A stretch of 64,000 nucleotides of DNA from Anaspis maculata (taxonomy: Eukaryota > Arthropoda > Insecta > Coleoptera > Scraptiidae), in assembly GCA_949128115.1 (NCBI GenBank), contig OX421967.1, forward strand, positions 27,668,635-27,732,634, given 5' to 3'. Each line of letters opens with the position of its first letter. The first letter of the stretch is position 1. This document shows positions 49,332-62,400 of this stretch, one piece after another. The notes beneath the pieces were generated by a model that was not told where the DNA came from, searched no databases, and was given only the letters and a program-made list of their open reading frames with translations. The position numbers were made by a program, and so were the translations under genes.

Positions 49332-50560
49332 TATGTATCGATTTTTGAAAATGAAAACTTTTCAAAAGTCACAAGGGCCAAAAGATTTCCATTAAAATCC
49401 ATGTTGCCAAACTTTACGCGTTGCCGTATTTTCATACCTACTCAACAAAAAATTATTGACCAAAGGAAATCTTTGTAATGCCTGTTTATGGTAAAATTAA
49501 TCACTTTTGTGGAACTAAGCACACATCTTATGTTTTGTCCGAGATTTTGCCTGAAAGTCTAATGATAATAACCTCGATAATAACCAATGAGCAACCTATT
49601 ACATATTGTGCAATTAATGCTTCGTGAAACACACTTCTTTCTCTTAGTCAAGTCTATTGGCACACTTCTGAGTATTTTATTAGAGAATTTGTATCTTGAT
49701 TTCCCAAAGACACTATAAGAAACTGTTGAACTTTTTGCCTACTCGCTGGTAATTGCTTCTATTACGGAAATACAGGGTGTACTGAACTCACTGTAATAAG
49801 TTCAGTTAAGTGTAATGCTTCAATAATGCCTGGGAAATACGGAAACAAGTCAAGGTTTCTTTTTGGAAATGTGGGGGCTCATAGGAAGAGACTTCAAGCC
49901 CTCCTTATTGTCGTTATCTTTTACTTTTTTTGAACACTTTTTAAAACAAGCGAAAAGGCATTTTTAAACCTTGAATGTGTTTCGAAATTTTATTTACCAT
50001 ACAGGCTGAGTCATACATTTTGGAAATCCGTAGCTATTATTCAAAAAGTTCGAGTGGTTTTTGAACTGATGTTGAGCAAGAAATATCGCGATTCGTTTCC
50101 ATAGAAAACTTTTTGCGTGTACTTTTAAAAAGAAAACTGGGTCCTTTAAATTCATGACTCACCTTGTATTATAAATATAGGTAAACTTAAGCCAAAATTT
50201 TTCTCAATATATTTCTGGCATCTCTTGAAGCATTCCTCCAGACCGTCCTGAACTTTGTCCACTGCAAGTTCAGAACACCCTCTGTAAACAATTTCATAAC
50301 AATAATACCGACGAATTTCAAAGTTTCAAACTTCTCTGGCTATAATCACGTGAAATAATTCGAAAACCACCACTAACTCTAAAACAACAAATTTATTCAA
50401 ATTCGAAAAGTCGAAAGTCAACAACGTAACGGCCTTGGCATCTGGCGCTATCCCCTGTAACAAAGGCATTTACGCATCATGAGAAGTGCGTGAATTTAAT
50501 TAAAACTCAGGTGAATCGTGTGCAAGGGCGGCGAGGTATGGAATAACAAACGATCCAGAC
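49332..50560. other. Intergenic DNA with MITE-end remnants
   Basis: CAGGGTGTACTGAACTCACT at 49790 and CAGGCTGAGTCATACATTTT near 50005 look like isolated MITE ends. The poly(A) signal of the 50561 gene lies at 50392-50397. Nothing else was recognised. Confidence 0.45.
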
Positions 50561-52541
50561 TTAATTAATAACTCCGTCATTATTTTGAAGAGCAGGAAGC
50601 GGAAAGTCTCTGTCATTATAGGACGATAAGGAGGCGGGTGGGGCGGAGGAGGAAAAGGAAGCCGAATCGATTTGTCGAGAATTCCTGTAGGCGAAAGGGT
50701 AGTCGACCTTTTCCGGATGGACCTTGCCGAAGACGGCCCCGTGCGGTCCCGTCCAGTATCCGTGGCCTTTTTCGTGCAGTTTTTCCCACAGGTACTGCGG
50801 ACTCCAGAGCTGGACTCCTCCGAAATTGGGGTGTTTGGTCAGTGTCACGAATTCGTTGACCTAGAGATACAAAAGGTTATCATCGTTTATGAGAGCTTTT
50901 AGTGATCTGCAAGGAATCTATCACAATCAAAGAAATCTGGAGCTATCTATGGCCTTTTATATCTTCACTACCAACATCACATCCTGACGCCGTGTGCCGT
51001 GACGGGAAAATATTTTAATGCGCATTGACTTAATAAAGTTTGAAAAGCCTCTCAACAACTCCCAAGTGATTTCTAATACGCTCGATTAGTGTGACGTAAG
51101 TTGGTGTAGGTCAGGGCGCCGTTGTCATGGCTACATGGATACAAACCACATACATACAAACCCGAAATGACAGTTGACGTTGACCACACTTTTAAACTGC
51201 ACCAACTTGATCCTCCTTGCACGGTGTTTCACTGAGAAAAGAGTGATTTTTCACCTGGAACGGCTATACATTTTGTTATTTGACAGCCCACAACACCGTT
51301 TATTGTCGACGATTTTTGACTCAGGTAATGTCAACGTCAACTGTCATTTTGGGTTTGCATCCATGGTTGCCATGGCAACGGTGCCCTGACCTACACCAAC
51401 TTACGTGATCACTAATAGGCTACTGGACACTGGTGGCATTTTGAGATTTTGCCATGATCGGGCTATCAAGTACGCATCAGTAAACCCATTTTGAGAAGAA
51501 AAACTCAGCTTTTTCCAGACGTCTATTTGTTACAGCGATTTTGAAAATTCGCTTGACGTCATAGCTGCTTCCATAAGCGCTGCGCGTGGAACGAACCCAA
51601 CGTGCGAGTGTCGCGGTAAGAGGAGTAGGGATGAAGATATTCAGTAGTGACGTCACCAGCATTCTATTTCAATGTTTTAAAGCACTTACAATTAATTGAG
51701 ATATCGCGCTGCGGTTTTCACCATAAATCATACAAAAAATTACAGTTTTATTTGAAAAAAATTAAAAAATTGAGTCCAGTAGCCCGCTGAGCGTATTGTT
51801 GTCATGATATAGTTCAAAACTGACTGTTGGAAATAGCGATTGCAGCTGGGGCTGCGCCGCTTCACTAAGATAATTTTGAAATGCAGTAGTAACACTAATA
51901 ACAAAAGTTATGACACCATGTCACTCTGACTGATTTAAGATGTGAAGTTGACAGTGACGATATGTCGCTTTTTTACATATGACTAGATTAATTTTGAAAG
52001 ATGCGATAGAGGGCGTCATCTGCCAACGAGTAGATTACCAGCCACATGCTGCACTTTGAGCAATTTCCCGTCGACGGGTCTCGTTTGGGCGTTACGAGAA
52101 ATAAGTACCATGCGGAGAACTAACCTTTTCCATAAAAGGTCGAAACCAGTTATCAGGTGAGAACTTGTCGAAGATCTTGACGGGTAAGTGTTTATTTTGC
52201 GGCTTGATCCATAAAGAAGCGTGTTCGATTGTCTGACTGTCGGTCCCTGAATGTTGTACTATTTCTGGGGGAGTTTCATCAGGTGTATCTTCCATCAGTT
52301 CGGCATTATTTTCTGGCAATACCGTCGTTGAACTGTCGTCTTGGGCATCCTGAAAGATAAAAATTTGTTCATTTGTCACATGACGACATTACCTTGTACC
52401 TATCTGGCTGCATTTGGTGCCAGTAACTAAATAATACGCACTAAGTACTACTAAGTAGGTATAGATTTCAAAAATAACACTTACGATTCCCAAGAATACT
52501 CCAATCGAAAAAACGACGAACAATCCTCGAGGGACTTTCAT
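50561..52541 (-). CDS. Putative secreted protein, 193 aa, three exons, unrecognised
   Basis: Exons 52541-52485, 52349-52125 and 50860-50561 join in phase 0 at both introns. The signal peptide is MKVPRGLFVVFSIGVFLGI, followed by DAQDD. An acidic, Thr/Ser/Glu-rich segment covers about residues 20-50. The conserved-looking part is rich in Trp, Gly and His and lies around exon 3 (FGGVQLWSPQYLWEKLHEKG, then GYWTGPHGAVFG), with a serine-rich tail. There are no cysteines after the signal peptide. TATATAA lies at about 52601-52609 and AATAAA on the minus strand at 50397-50392. It lies directly downstream of, and on the same strand as, the 53422-63119 gene, but I see no clear similarity between the two proteins. 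Function is unknown. Confidence 0.8.
51085..51416. mobile_element. Foldback MITE in intron 2 of the 50561-52541 gene
   Basis: ATTAGTGTGACGTAAGTTGG and complement (CCAACTTACGTGATCACTAAT) form the ends, with GTGTAGGTCAGGGC and GCCCTGACCTACAC pairing inside. It lies between the exons ending at 52125 and starting at 50860. Confidence 0.75.
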
Positions 52542-53421
52542 CGTGCTCAAACCCAAGTCCACTTTCTACTAAAACTGGATTTCAAACTCAAACTTCTTGT
52601 TTATATATAATGTTGGTACCATTGGCACAACTTATTGGTACCCATATAAAATTTGGAATAATAAAACGTACAGCGATAGTGGAGCTTTTTAAAAATAATT
52701 TTTCGTATAATACAATTACTATGACGAAGATGAGGGTAATAAAATATTATTGCATTTCGCAAAATATCACCTGAATCGGCAAGAATTTATTATACTTACA
52801 AAAATCGTTTTACATTATAAGTACATGGGTACATAGATAGATAGGTAATACGTATCTACCCACGTGATCACAAAAACTTGGTACTTTTGACTAAACAATG
52901 TTTTTTTTTCAATTTAAAGAAAACCTATTTCAGTTCAAATACCAACTTCCGGTTGCACTTAAGAATTTAATCATGAAATAGCGTATTGAGGATTTTCTAT
53001 GAGGTCAATGCCAGTTGACTGACCACAGCAAATGCATACGTACAAGCTGGTGTGAACTGAACGTTTTCTTATATTATTTTTCTTGTAAAAATACATTTTT
53101 TATTGGGCACTACGCTAAAATCCATCGAAGAAAGTGCTCAATTAGCTAACTATTTCATGATTAATTTTTTTGGTGCAACCGGGGGCGGGGATAAGAAAAG
53201 AAACGTGGCACTATTTTCACTTCCAACAAAACTGTTGACTTTCCAAACGAGAAGTCTAGAAGGGCGGGTAGTTTTTCTGCAGAAATCGAAACTGCGTAGA
53301 CACGGGTTTCGCCATATTGTTCCGGCTCTTCAGTAAGTTATGTCATCAAGTTTCTTTCATGTTTTTTGTTTCTTTCATTTATTCAAAAGTACCTGAAACA
53401 GCTTAAATTAAGATGAGAGAC

Positions 53422-56400
53422 TTAAGGTACGAATCGTAGAGGTGGTATTTCTCGCAGGGCCGTATTCAGGTAGCTTTTATCGTCGTCCAGATCTTTAACG
53501 AAATTGTCGACCTTCGTCAGGATTTGAGGATTTTTCGTGTCTTTACGCTGAGAAACTTTTGAGAGTACAGTCCTGAGCTGGTGGGCCGACGTTCCAGTGG
53601 AACTCTCGATCAGTTCCTTCAAGACGGCTTGTGAATATCCCTGAAAATTGCAAAATGTTGAAAAGAAGACATTTTTAGTTCAATAGGCTGCAATCGCGAA
53701 TACAGCGTGTCACAAAAGTATCGCATTCTGAGTCCAGAACGGTATGTGGAATCCACTCAAGAACACTACAAGATGGAGCGTAATCAACAGAAAACTAAAC
53801 CTAGGTAAATTGTCATCTTGGCGAATTTTGCAAATTCTAAAAAATTACTCACATTGTACTTATTTAAGCCCAACTTCTTTGATTCTTTGTTCATCAAGTC
53901 GTACAGAAAAAGAAGCGCAACGTAAGCTTTTGTCGGCGGTGCCTTCTTTTGTTTGAGAAGATGAAATCTGTAAATCGAATAATTGAAAATTGATTATTCA
54001 TCCTCTCCGCCTAAAAAAAAACAGTTTGCTGCGATTACGCATCTACATTTTTCTCTCGGTCCATGCACCTCGCCATGCACGTAATATGCAAGCCGATCTC
54101 TTTTTTGTTTATTTTTAAAATGCCAAATAAACAAAATTCTTCAAATAGCATGGAATGACCACAGATAAGAGCGAAAGAGTAGCGAGGTGTGCACGAAAAA
54201 ATGAAATAACAGTAATGACCTGAAATTTGAGTCATCGTACACCTGCGAAAATTCTTGGACCTGGTCGTCGGCATTTTTCTGGTGCTCGAAATTGACCTCT
54301 TCGATTTCGTCGACCAGTTTGAGAACGTCACTCGGTCCTTTTCCCAAGTACAGCTCAAGGTCTTGGGGTACGTCGCCGTAAACAATCGAATAATGGACTT
54401 TTCCACGGTCGCCGCTGCCGCCGTCCAGACTTCTGCCCACTCCCTGATGGTGGAGCGCTTCGTCGATCCCGTCCACCCCTTCCTCTTCCAGTGGATAGTA
54501 TCTGGAACAAAGATGTCATTAAAATTTAATTAATCGCTCTGCTATACGACATTCGCGGTCTCTATTCCGAATCAGATCGCAGCAATGCCAATAACTGAGT
54601 CCCGTCGAAAGCCTCAACTAAAAAGAATCGAACCAAACCATCTAACCCCTTGTGTCTTCACAAAAGCAGTGCGGAGGGCCATTTATGATGGCGCCACACG
54701 AGTACTTTTCACTTGTGAGTATCCTGCAGACATATTCTTATGATAGGAAAAACATACACGAGAATTAATCCGACTACCACAGCACCGGACCATCAGACTA
54801 AACTACACAAACACATGTTTCATTCCTGTTGTAGGCATCCAAGTCCGATTGTCCGGTGAAGTAGCAGACAGGGAGTTCTGCAATGTACACTTATGGGGGA
54901 CTCCTAATATGCGAGTCTTTCAAGTGGTGCCACCTATCAAAGGCATTCCACGATGCCATAACCCAAAGCATCAGACAGGCAAAGGATATAATACGAAATT
55001 TCACGTAAAGCCAGACCGTCATCAGGAGGATCGATGGTGAAAGTGTACACACGTTTACTTCAAGCCGAGTACAGCAATGTTAAGAAAAACAAACACGCAA
55101 ATTATTGGGCCTTTTAGGGCCATAGTGGACCCAGCAGGAATTTCGTATTATATTCCTTGCCTGCCTAATGCTTTGGATTATGGTATCACAGAATGCCTTT
55201 GATAGATGGCGCCGCTTGGGAGACTCACATATTAGGAGTCCCCCCCTAAGTGTTCATTACAGAACAGTTGATGGTCCGGTGATGTGGTAGGTAGTCGGAG
55301 AGCTTCGTTTTGTATTCATATGTAACTATCGTTCCGTTCATCCGGTTTACACTCGAGTTTAGGGCGTGACCTGCGCCTCGAGAGCCTGATAGGCAAATGC
55401 GCGTGAGGAGAGTTGAAAAAACTTAAAAAAACTTGTGACCTAACGAGGTCCATGTACACACATACCTTGAAAAAAAAATGTATGCGAACGAATAAAAAAA
55501 ATTGTTATCACTTTGTCAGCCGAATGGACGGATTGACGGTTACATAACATGAATATGCATCCTATAGAGTGTACATTGTTAAGTAATGGTATGGTAAGAT
55601 ATTGTTTTGTGTATTTAGCATCTGCAAGTGTCGAATGTCGTATGAATGCCAGCTGACGTTTGCTTATTGGCCTTCAAGACCGGTCATTTTAGTTGACAGT
55701 CATTTGATAACAGCTGGCAGCCCAAATTTCACAATAACGTTTTTCAGATGCATCAAGGTTCTGGTTAAGCAAATCGAATTTCTTAATTACTTAATTCTTA
55801 ATTCTGGAACCTTATTCTGGACATGAAAATGACTACAACAACTGCTCACCTGTCAAAGTAACTGTGTCCACTGGGCTGCTTCAGTCTCTCCACGTACTCT
55901 TCGTAGCTCAGGCCTTTGGCGAAATAGGCTTCGGGTCCGGGCGGCATGCCGGGTCCGAAAATCCCGGGCTTGTGGGGCTTCGTCGGTCTCATGGTGGTCG
56001 TAGTGGGCCTGGTGGGTGCCCCGGTGGACGGCCGCAGGTCGAACTTCATCAGCTCGGTGATGTGAGCGATGATTTGCATGGCAGCAGGCAGGAACGAGTT
56101 GAGATAGACGGGGTTCTTCTCGACCAGCGGTGGACCGCCATGGCCTACCTGAAATTTCAGTTGTTTCAAACAAATTGTAGAGAGTGCTTGAGGTAAAGGA
56201 AACCGACTCGTATAATACTGCAATGAGCTTCATGGATCTTGGCCTGCTCAAACCAATTGCCTTGCCTCCGTTCAGTTCAGTTACCAAATGTCAAGAATCC
56301 AGTAAGGAATCAGTATTTTGAATCAAGATTGCTTTAAAAATTGAAAGGAATGATTTTCTTTCGAAAAAAAATCGGACTTGGTGGGTCTCGAACCAGGGCC

Positions 56401-59400
56401 TGTTTTGGACGTGGCTCGTTGGACCTCGCGCCCATCCTAGCTGCCGCGGACATTCTGCTCGCAATTATTCAATCGAGCTATCAGGGTAATCGTTTGACGT
56501 CTCAAAATAGCGCGTTATAAAGGACACGTACAATTTGTTTTTTTTTCTTTCAAGTGCTATAACGGCCAAAGGCGCCGACTTCCAGCCGGGAAAGGTTCGT
56601 TCTGGTCATCAGGAGATGTAGGGGGATGTTAAAATTAACATTGTAGCTTTGTTGAAATGATATGATAAATCCGTCGCTAGCTCCTAGACTATAACTTTTA
56701 GTGTCCCTATTGATTTCTTTGAGGGATATTCTGCCTTACATGATACCAATTGAGGGTGCACATCAAAAAAAATTGACGATCAAAAACATCAAAATGACAG
56801 TTATTGAGAATCTAGATGTCTCTTCTAAAGTCGACCCATCGCGCTCCGGCAATGTCAAATACTGCTTCCACCCTCTTACGTAAAAATCGGCCAAGTTCCT
56901 AGTGGCCGAACTTGGATGGTGGAACTAAGAGCATGCTCACGGAGACGACCAGACACCGGCGCTGCAAGACAGCACCCAAGCGGACGATGAGATGATGACA
57001 CTACCCACTCAGCAAGAAAACATCTCTGTGACATCACTTAGATGTTTAAGTCACAACTGCGATGTTAACAAAAAAAGTCTATGCGATGTTAAGTGGACGT
57101 CTCTGTTACCTCTTATGTCCGGGTAATTAGAACATGAATGAGATATCTCAAAGATGTCCAAATGTGACATACTATCTACATCGCTATTCAACATCTCGTA
57201 GATATCACTTTTTGACGTACATATAACGTCGCATTTTGGATGTGTATTTTTGAATAAAAATTAATTTTTCACCATTATTCAACATAGTTTTATGTCATAG
57301 GAGGTTCCGTACCTATTTCTACTAATTTTTACAATCTATACAGCACGTTTTTTCTCTAAGAAAAGTTGTTCTTCTATCGGCGTACTCCGGAGGATTCGAA
57401 CCTGGATCCCCCACAGGCGATAGTTAGAGACACTGCTGCCAATTCGTCTGAGCTACCAAGTTGTCTAATATAGTATATTTAAACAGCGCACTTGATGTTC
57501 AAGGATATTTTTCGGGATATTTCATTAGGACTTCAAACGATACACCGAACCCAAAGAGCCTCGCTGGGGCCCCGGACGTGACATGACATGAATGACATGA
57601 AGACATGACCGGAAGTCATCAAAGTATTCGAAAGCACAATAAGACAAAAGGGGCCCATTTTGGGGTTCCGAATAACACAAGAGCAGACACAAGGGTTCAC
57701 CAGAGGTGCGAAAGCCAGGACAAAATGCAAGAAGGCCCAGTAGGCTTTCGAAGAACACAAGGAGACACAAACGGGACACACTAGTTACTAGTTACGAAAG
57801 CCAAGAGCACAAGAAGACACAAAAATGGTTCCAAACTAAACATGAAGACATATAGGCTGCTCTGGCATCACACACATGGAATAGGGGGCAAAACTATCAA
57901 TTAAATATTTTCCGACACACAAAGCTTAACGATGACAGCCCGCGAAATTTAAAAAATCTCTCAGTGATTACGTCTCATTGACGTCAGTGAGATGTTACAC
58001 TTCGATCAGTTGGAAGAAGTAACAATGTTACGTCCGGGAGATGTCTCATGTGTGATGTTCAATTTAAGTTCATTTCGAAACATCTCTCAGACATTACATC
58101 GTATAACATCGCGAATGAACATCTCATAGATGTGGAAGTAACGTTCATTGTGATGTTATTTTGTGACATGATTGAGATCATCTCATTTATGAAACATGAC
58201 ATGCTATGCTGAGTGGGTACTGTAGAAGAAAACCAACTTCCTAGCAACATTCAGAACTCCGAGAAGGTGAATGACTTTCCATCAAAACCGTGTGTCATGT
58301 TTTAGTGTCAACGCTGTCACTAAAAGCCATGTCAGCGCGCTGTGATTTCTCAGATATTCTGATATGCGATAGACACCGATTTATGAGGCCACCACAGTAC
58401 CTACAGTACGAACCAGATCTAACGTGTTTTATCAATGATTACGGTATTAAGGACGTTATGAATACAGCGTGTTCAACAATGATTGTCCTTGCCGCCTTTT
58501 CGAAATTTGATCCGCATTAGACATGCGCCGCTTCAATGAAATCATTATGCAATACCGTAGTAACGAAATTGATAGACGTCACGTCACACTGACTGATATC
58601 AAATTTGAGGTTAACAGTGACGGCTCTGACTGCTGGTAAATAGTGAACAAGCAACCTGACGGAACGGGAATGAATCAGCCGTCAATGCCGTCACTGTTGA
58701 CCTCAGTTTTTCTACCAGTCAGTGTGACGTGACGTTCATCAATTTCGTTACGACGGTATTCCAAAATGATTTTATTGAAGCGGCGCATGTCTAATGCGGG
58801 CCAAATTTCGAAAAGGCGGCTAGGACAATCATTGTTGAACACGCTGTATAATAATAGGCTTGTTCGATCAGAACAGACAGACAAATAGACAGAGTCAAAC
58901 TATCCAGAGCCAATGATCCACTCAGCAAGAAAACATCTCTGTGACATCACTTAGATGTTCAAGTCACAACTACGATGTTAACAAAAAAAAGTCTATGTCC
59001 AAATGTGAGATACTATTTACATCGCTATTTCACATCTCGTAGATATCACTTTTTGACGTACATATAACGTCGCATTTTGGATGTGTATTTTTGAATGAAA
59101 ATATACATTTTCACCACTTTTCGATATAGCTTTATGTCATAGGAGGTTCCGCACCTATTTCTACTAATTTTTACAATCTATACAGCACGTTTTTTCCCTA
59201 ATAGCTGTATTACACTACACAATTTCTTGTACAATCTGCCAAAATAGTGTCAAAAAACAATGAACTTGATTGTTTAACTGACAGATTGTACAAGAAGTTG
59301 TACCAGAAATTGTGTAGTGTAATACAGCTATAAGAAAAGTTGTTCTTTCGGAGAATTTGAACCTGGATCCCCACAGGTGATAATTAGAGACACTGCTGCC

Positions 59401-62400
59401 GATTCGTCTAAGCTACCAACTTGTCTAATACAGTGTATTTAAACACCGCGCTTGATGTTCAGGGATATATCTCCCGGGATATTTTTCATTAGAACTCCAA
59501 ACGATACACCGGACCCAAAGAGCCTCGCTGGGGATCGAAACGTTACAGCAAGATACAAGAGGCTCCGTTGGGTCCCCGGACGTTACAATAAGACATGAAC
59601 GGGAGTCATCAAAGTATTCGAAAGTACAATAAGACAAAAAAGGGCCCATTTTGGAGTTACGAATAACACAAGAGCAGACACAAGGGTTCATCAGAGGTGC
59701 GAAAGCCACGACAAAATGCAAGAAGGCCCAGTAGGCTTTCAAAGAACGCAAGGAGACACAAACGGGACACACCAGTTCCGAAAACCACAAGCACAAGAAG
59801 ACACAAAAATGGTTCCAAACGACACATGAAGACATAAAGGGGCCCGCAGGGCTTCAAACTGAACATGAAGACATAAAGGCTGTTCTGGCATCACACACAT
59901 GAAATAGGGGGCAAAACTATTAATTAAATATTTTCCGACACACAGAGCTTAACGATGACGGCTCGCAAAATTTAAAAAATCTCTCAGTGACTACGTGTCA
60001 TTGACGTCAGTGAGATGTTACACTTCGATCAGTTGAAAGAAGTAACAATGTTACGTCCGGTAGATGTCTCATGTGTGATGTTCAATTTAAGTTCATTTCG
60101 AAACATCTCTCAGACATTACATCGTATAACATCGCGGATGAACATCACATAAATGTGGAAGTAACGTTCATTGTGATTTTATTTTGTGTCATGATTGAGA
60201 TCATCTCATTTATGACACATGACATGCTATGCTGAGTGGGGAGAAGCGTCAAAGTCAGTTTGCAAACTTATCTTCTCGATTCCTATTGGCTCTGACTAGT
60301 TCGAAACCTCTTGATGGAACAAACTTTATGCCCCAGGTCGACGGTGTGCTTGGCCGAGGGCGAATTCTGCTGAATTAAATTTGGACCTCGATTTGTTCCT
60401 ACGGCCTCATAAATCTGTTTTTTTCATACTGTTTTGCAGAATTCCGTGGACACGACTGACCTTTATATGGGTGATAATGATCTTCATGTAGAAAACTACG
60501 CAGTGTGAAAATCATGACACTGTCAAATTTGTCATTGTCAATTATTGCCAAGTTCTAGGGAGTTTTCAAATTTCATATTTGTAAACTTAGAACAAAATCA
60601 CACAGCCGACTGGAATCACGGTAGAAGTGTACGTACTATACCTAGTTACTAATTGGTCAAGATGCGTTTTGAGCAACGACTGTAAATACGGACAAAGTCG
60701 CAATGGCGGCTGAAAGGAAAGTAACCCACTTTCTATTCATCTTTCCTATTTCTATGCATGGCCATCGCAGGAAAAGCAATGAAACTATTGAACTTCTTCT
60801 CCTGTAATCAGTTATTTGGCCAATCCTATTCCTATTTCTGTAGTCAAGCGTTTGCTATCACGTCCGGCAAAAATTTACCGTCAATTTGTAGCAGAAACAT
60901 GCGAAAAAGTGCCCGAAAAATGACTCGGACAACATGTACTTCGTCGTGAATCACATCGTTCTGATATCACTAGTGCAACCAACTGCAAAGTTTTGTGGAT
61001 TTTCTATAGTTTAGATTTGAAAACTTAGATCTTGATTCTTGACGAGGTAAAGGTAAAGGTAAAAACAGTAACCTTTTGCGAAAGGCTCAATCTTACCGGC
61101 TCTTAATTGATAAATAGAGTCTTGAGAGTTCAAAAAGATATATTGCTGAAAAACATACAATAACAGATCGGTGGCCACTTGGAATCAGGCCTAATCCTAC
61201 ATCATGTTCATGCACAATCAAAAATTAAGGGCTCGCCCTTTTCAAGATCAATGGGTAGTTAACGGACCTTTGATGCCACTGAAAAAGTGACATTTTGAAG
61301 AAGACACGTCCGCGGACAGAACCTTTCCAGACAAAACGTCCCAAGAAGAAAAAAGTTCCAATGTCACTCGTGAGGTCACAATAGGACTCTCTAAAGCTTT
61401 GAATGACACAAGAAAACGCAGGACAAGAAAATTTTGAACGTCATAACTCAAGACACAAAGGAGATCATCAGGGCTCCAAGTGACACATTAAGTCACAGAA
61501 GGGCTGAAGCTTTCAAGGGTTGTTATGGAGGCTCAAGCTTTTATGAAGGTACAAGGAAGCCCGCTAGAGCATTGAACGACAGAAGAAAGGCCCAGGAAGC
61601 ATAAAATTTTGAAAGCCATAAGAAGACACAAAATAGCATATGGGAGACGAAAGGCTCCAAGAGTCCAAAACGACACAAGAAGTCAAAAGAGAGCTCGAAG
61701 CTTTAAACGACCCACAATGAAAACACGAAGGGTACATAATTTCGAGAACCACAAACCCCCTAGAGCTCCGAACGAGAAAAGGGGGCTCATCAGGGCTCTA
61801 ATTGGCACACATCAAGTCACAAGAGAGCTAAAGCTCTAAACGGCACATGGATATAAGAGAAGCCCCTAGGTCTCCGAACGCAAAAGACATAAGGAAACAA
61901 AGAATTCCGAAAGTGACAAAAGACACTTACAATAAGCGGCTAGGGCTCTAAAGCTCACGTCAATTCACAACAGGGCTGAGAGAGTTTCGGACTGGAGGCA
62001 AAAGAGAAGGCGCAAAAGCAAGGCCTTTGAACGGCACATGCATGGACATACACATACAAGCAGGCCTGCGAGAGCTTCGAACTACAGAAGAAGACACAGT
62101 GGAACACAGAGTTGCGGAAGCCATACAAAAGACATCAGGGGGGCCATCGCTCATTAGGGCTTTCAACAACTCAAGAAGACACAAAGGGGCACACCAGAGC
62201 TGCTTCTGAGAGTCTGCTGCTTAGAGTTGAAAAATTGGAACCATTTCCAAAACTAATTAGGGGGGAGGGAGGTGAAAAAGGGAGAGGGGAAGTTTTTACC
62301 TTTGCCCCTTGAAATATTAGATGAATTACGTTATTATTGTTCAACAGAGGCCTGTTTTAGTAGACTTTGGTTCCAATTTGAATAAAATCGGTTGAATAAT

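Larger units (their letters stand above)
58918..60240. mobile_element. 1.3 kb TIR element with tRNA-like segment, copy 2
   Basis: Same ends, same order of parts and same orientation as 57004-58217, with a 129-bp MITE inserted at 59202-59330. It also differs by small deletions near 58990 and about 80 extra bases around 59530-59590. Confidence 0.75.

Noticed and set aside
55853..56287. Second long open frame overlapping exon 2 of the 53422-63119 gene
   Set aside because: The competing frame gives His/Arg-rich peptide. The chosen frame joins in phase to exon 3 and to the signal-peptide exon.
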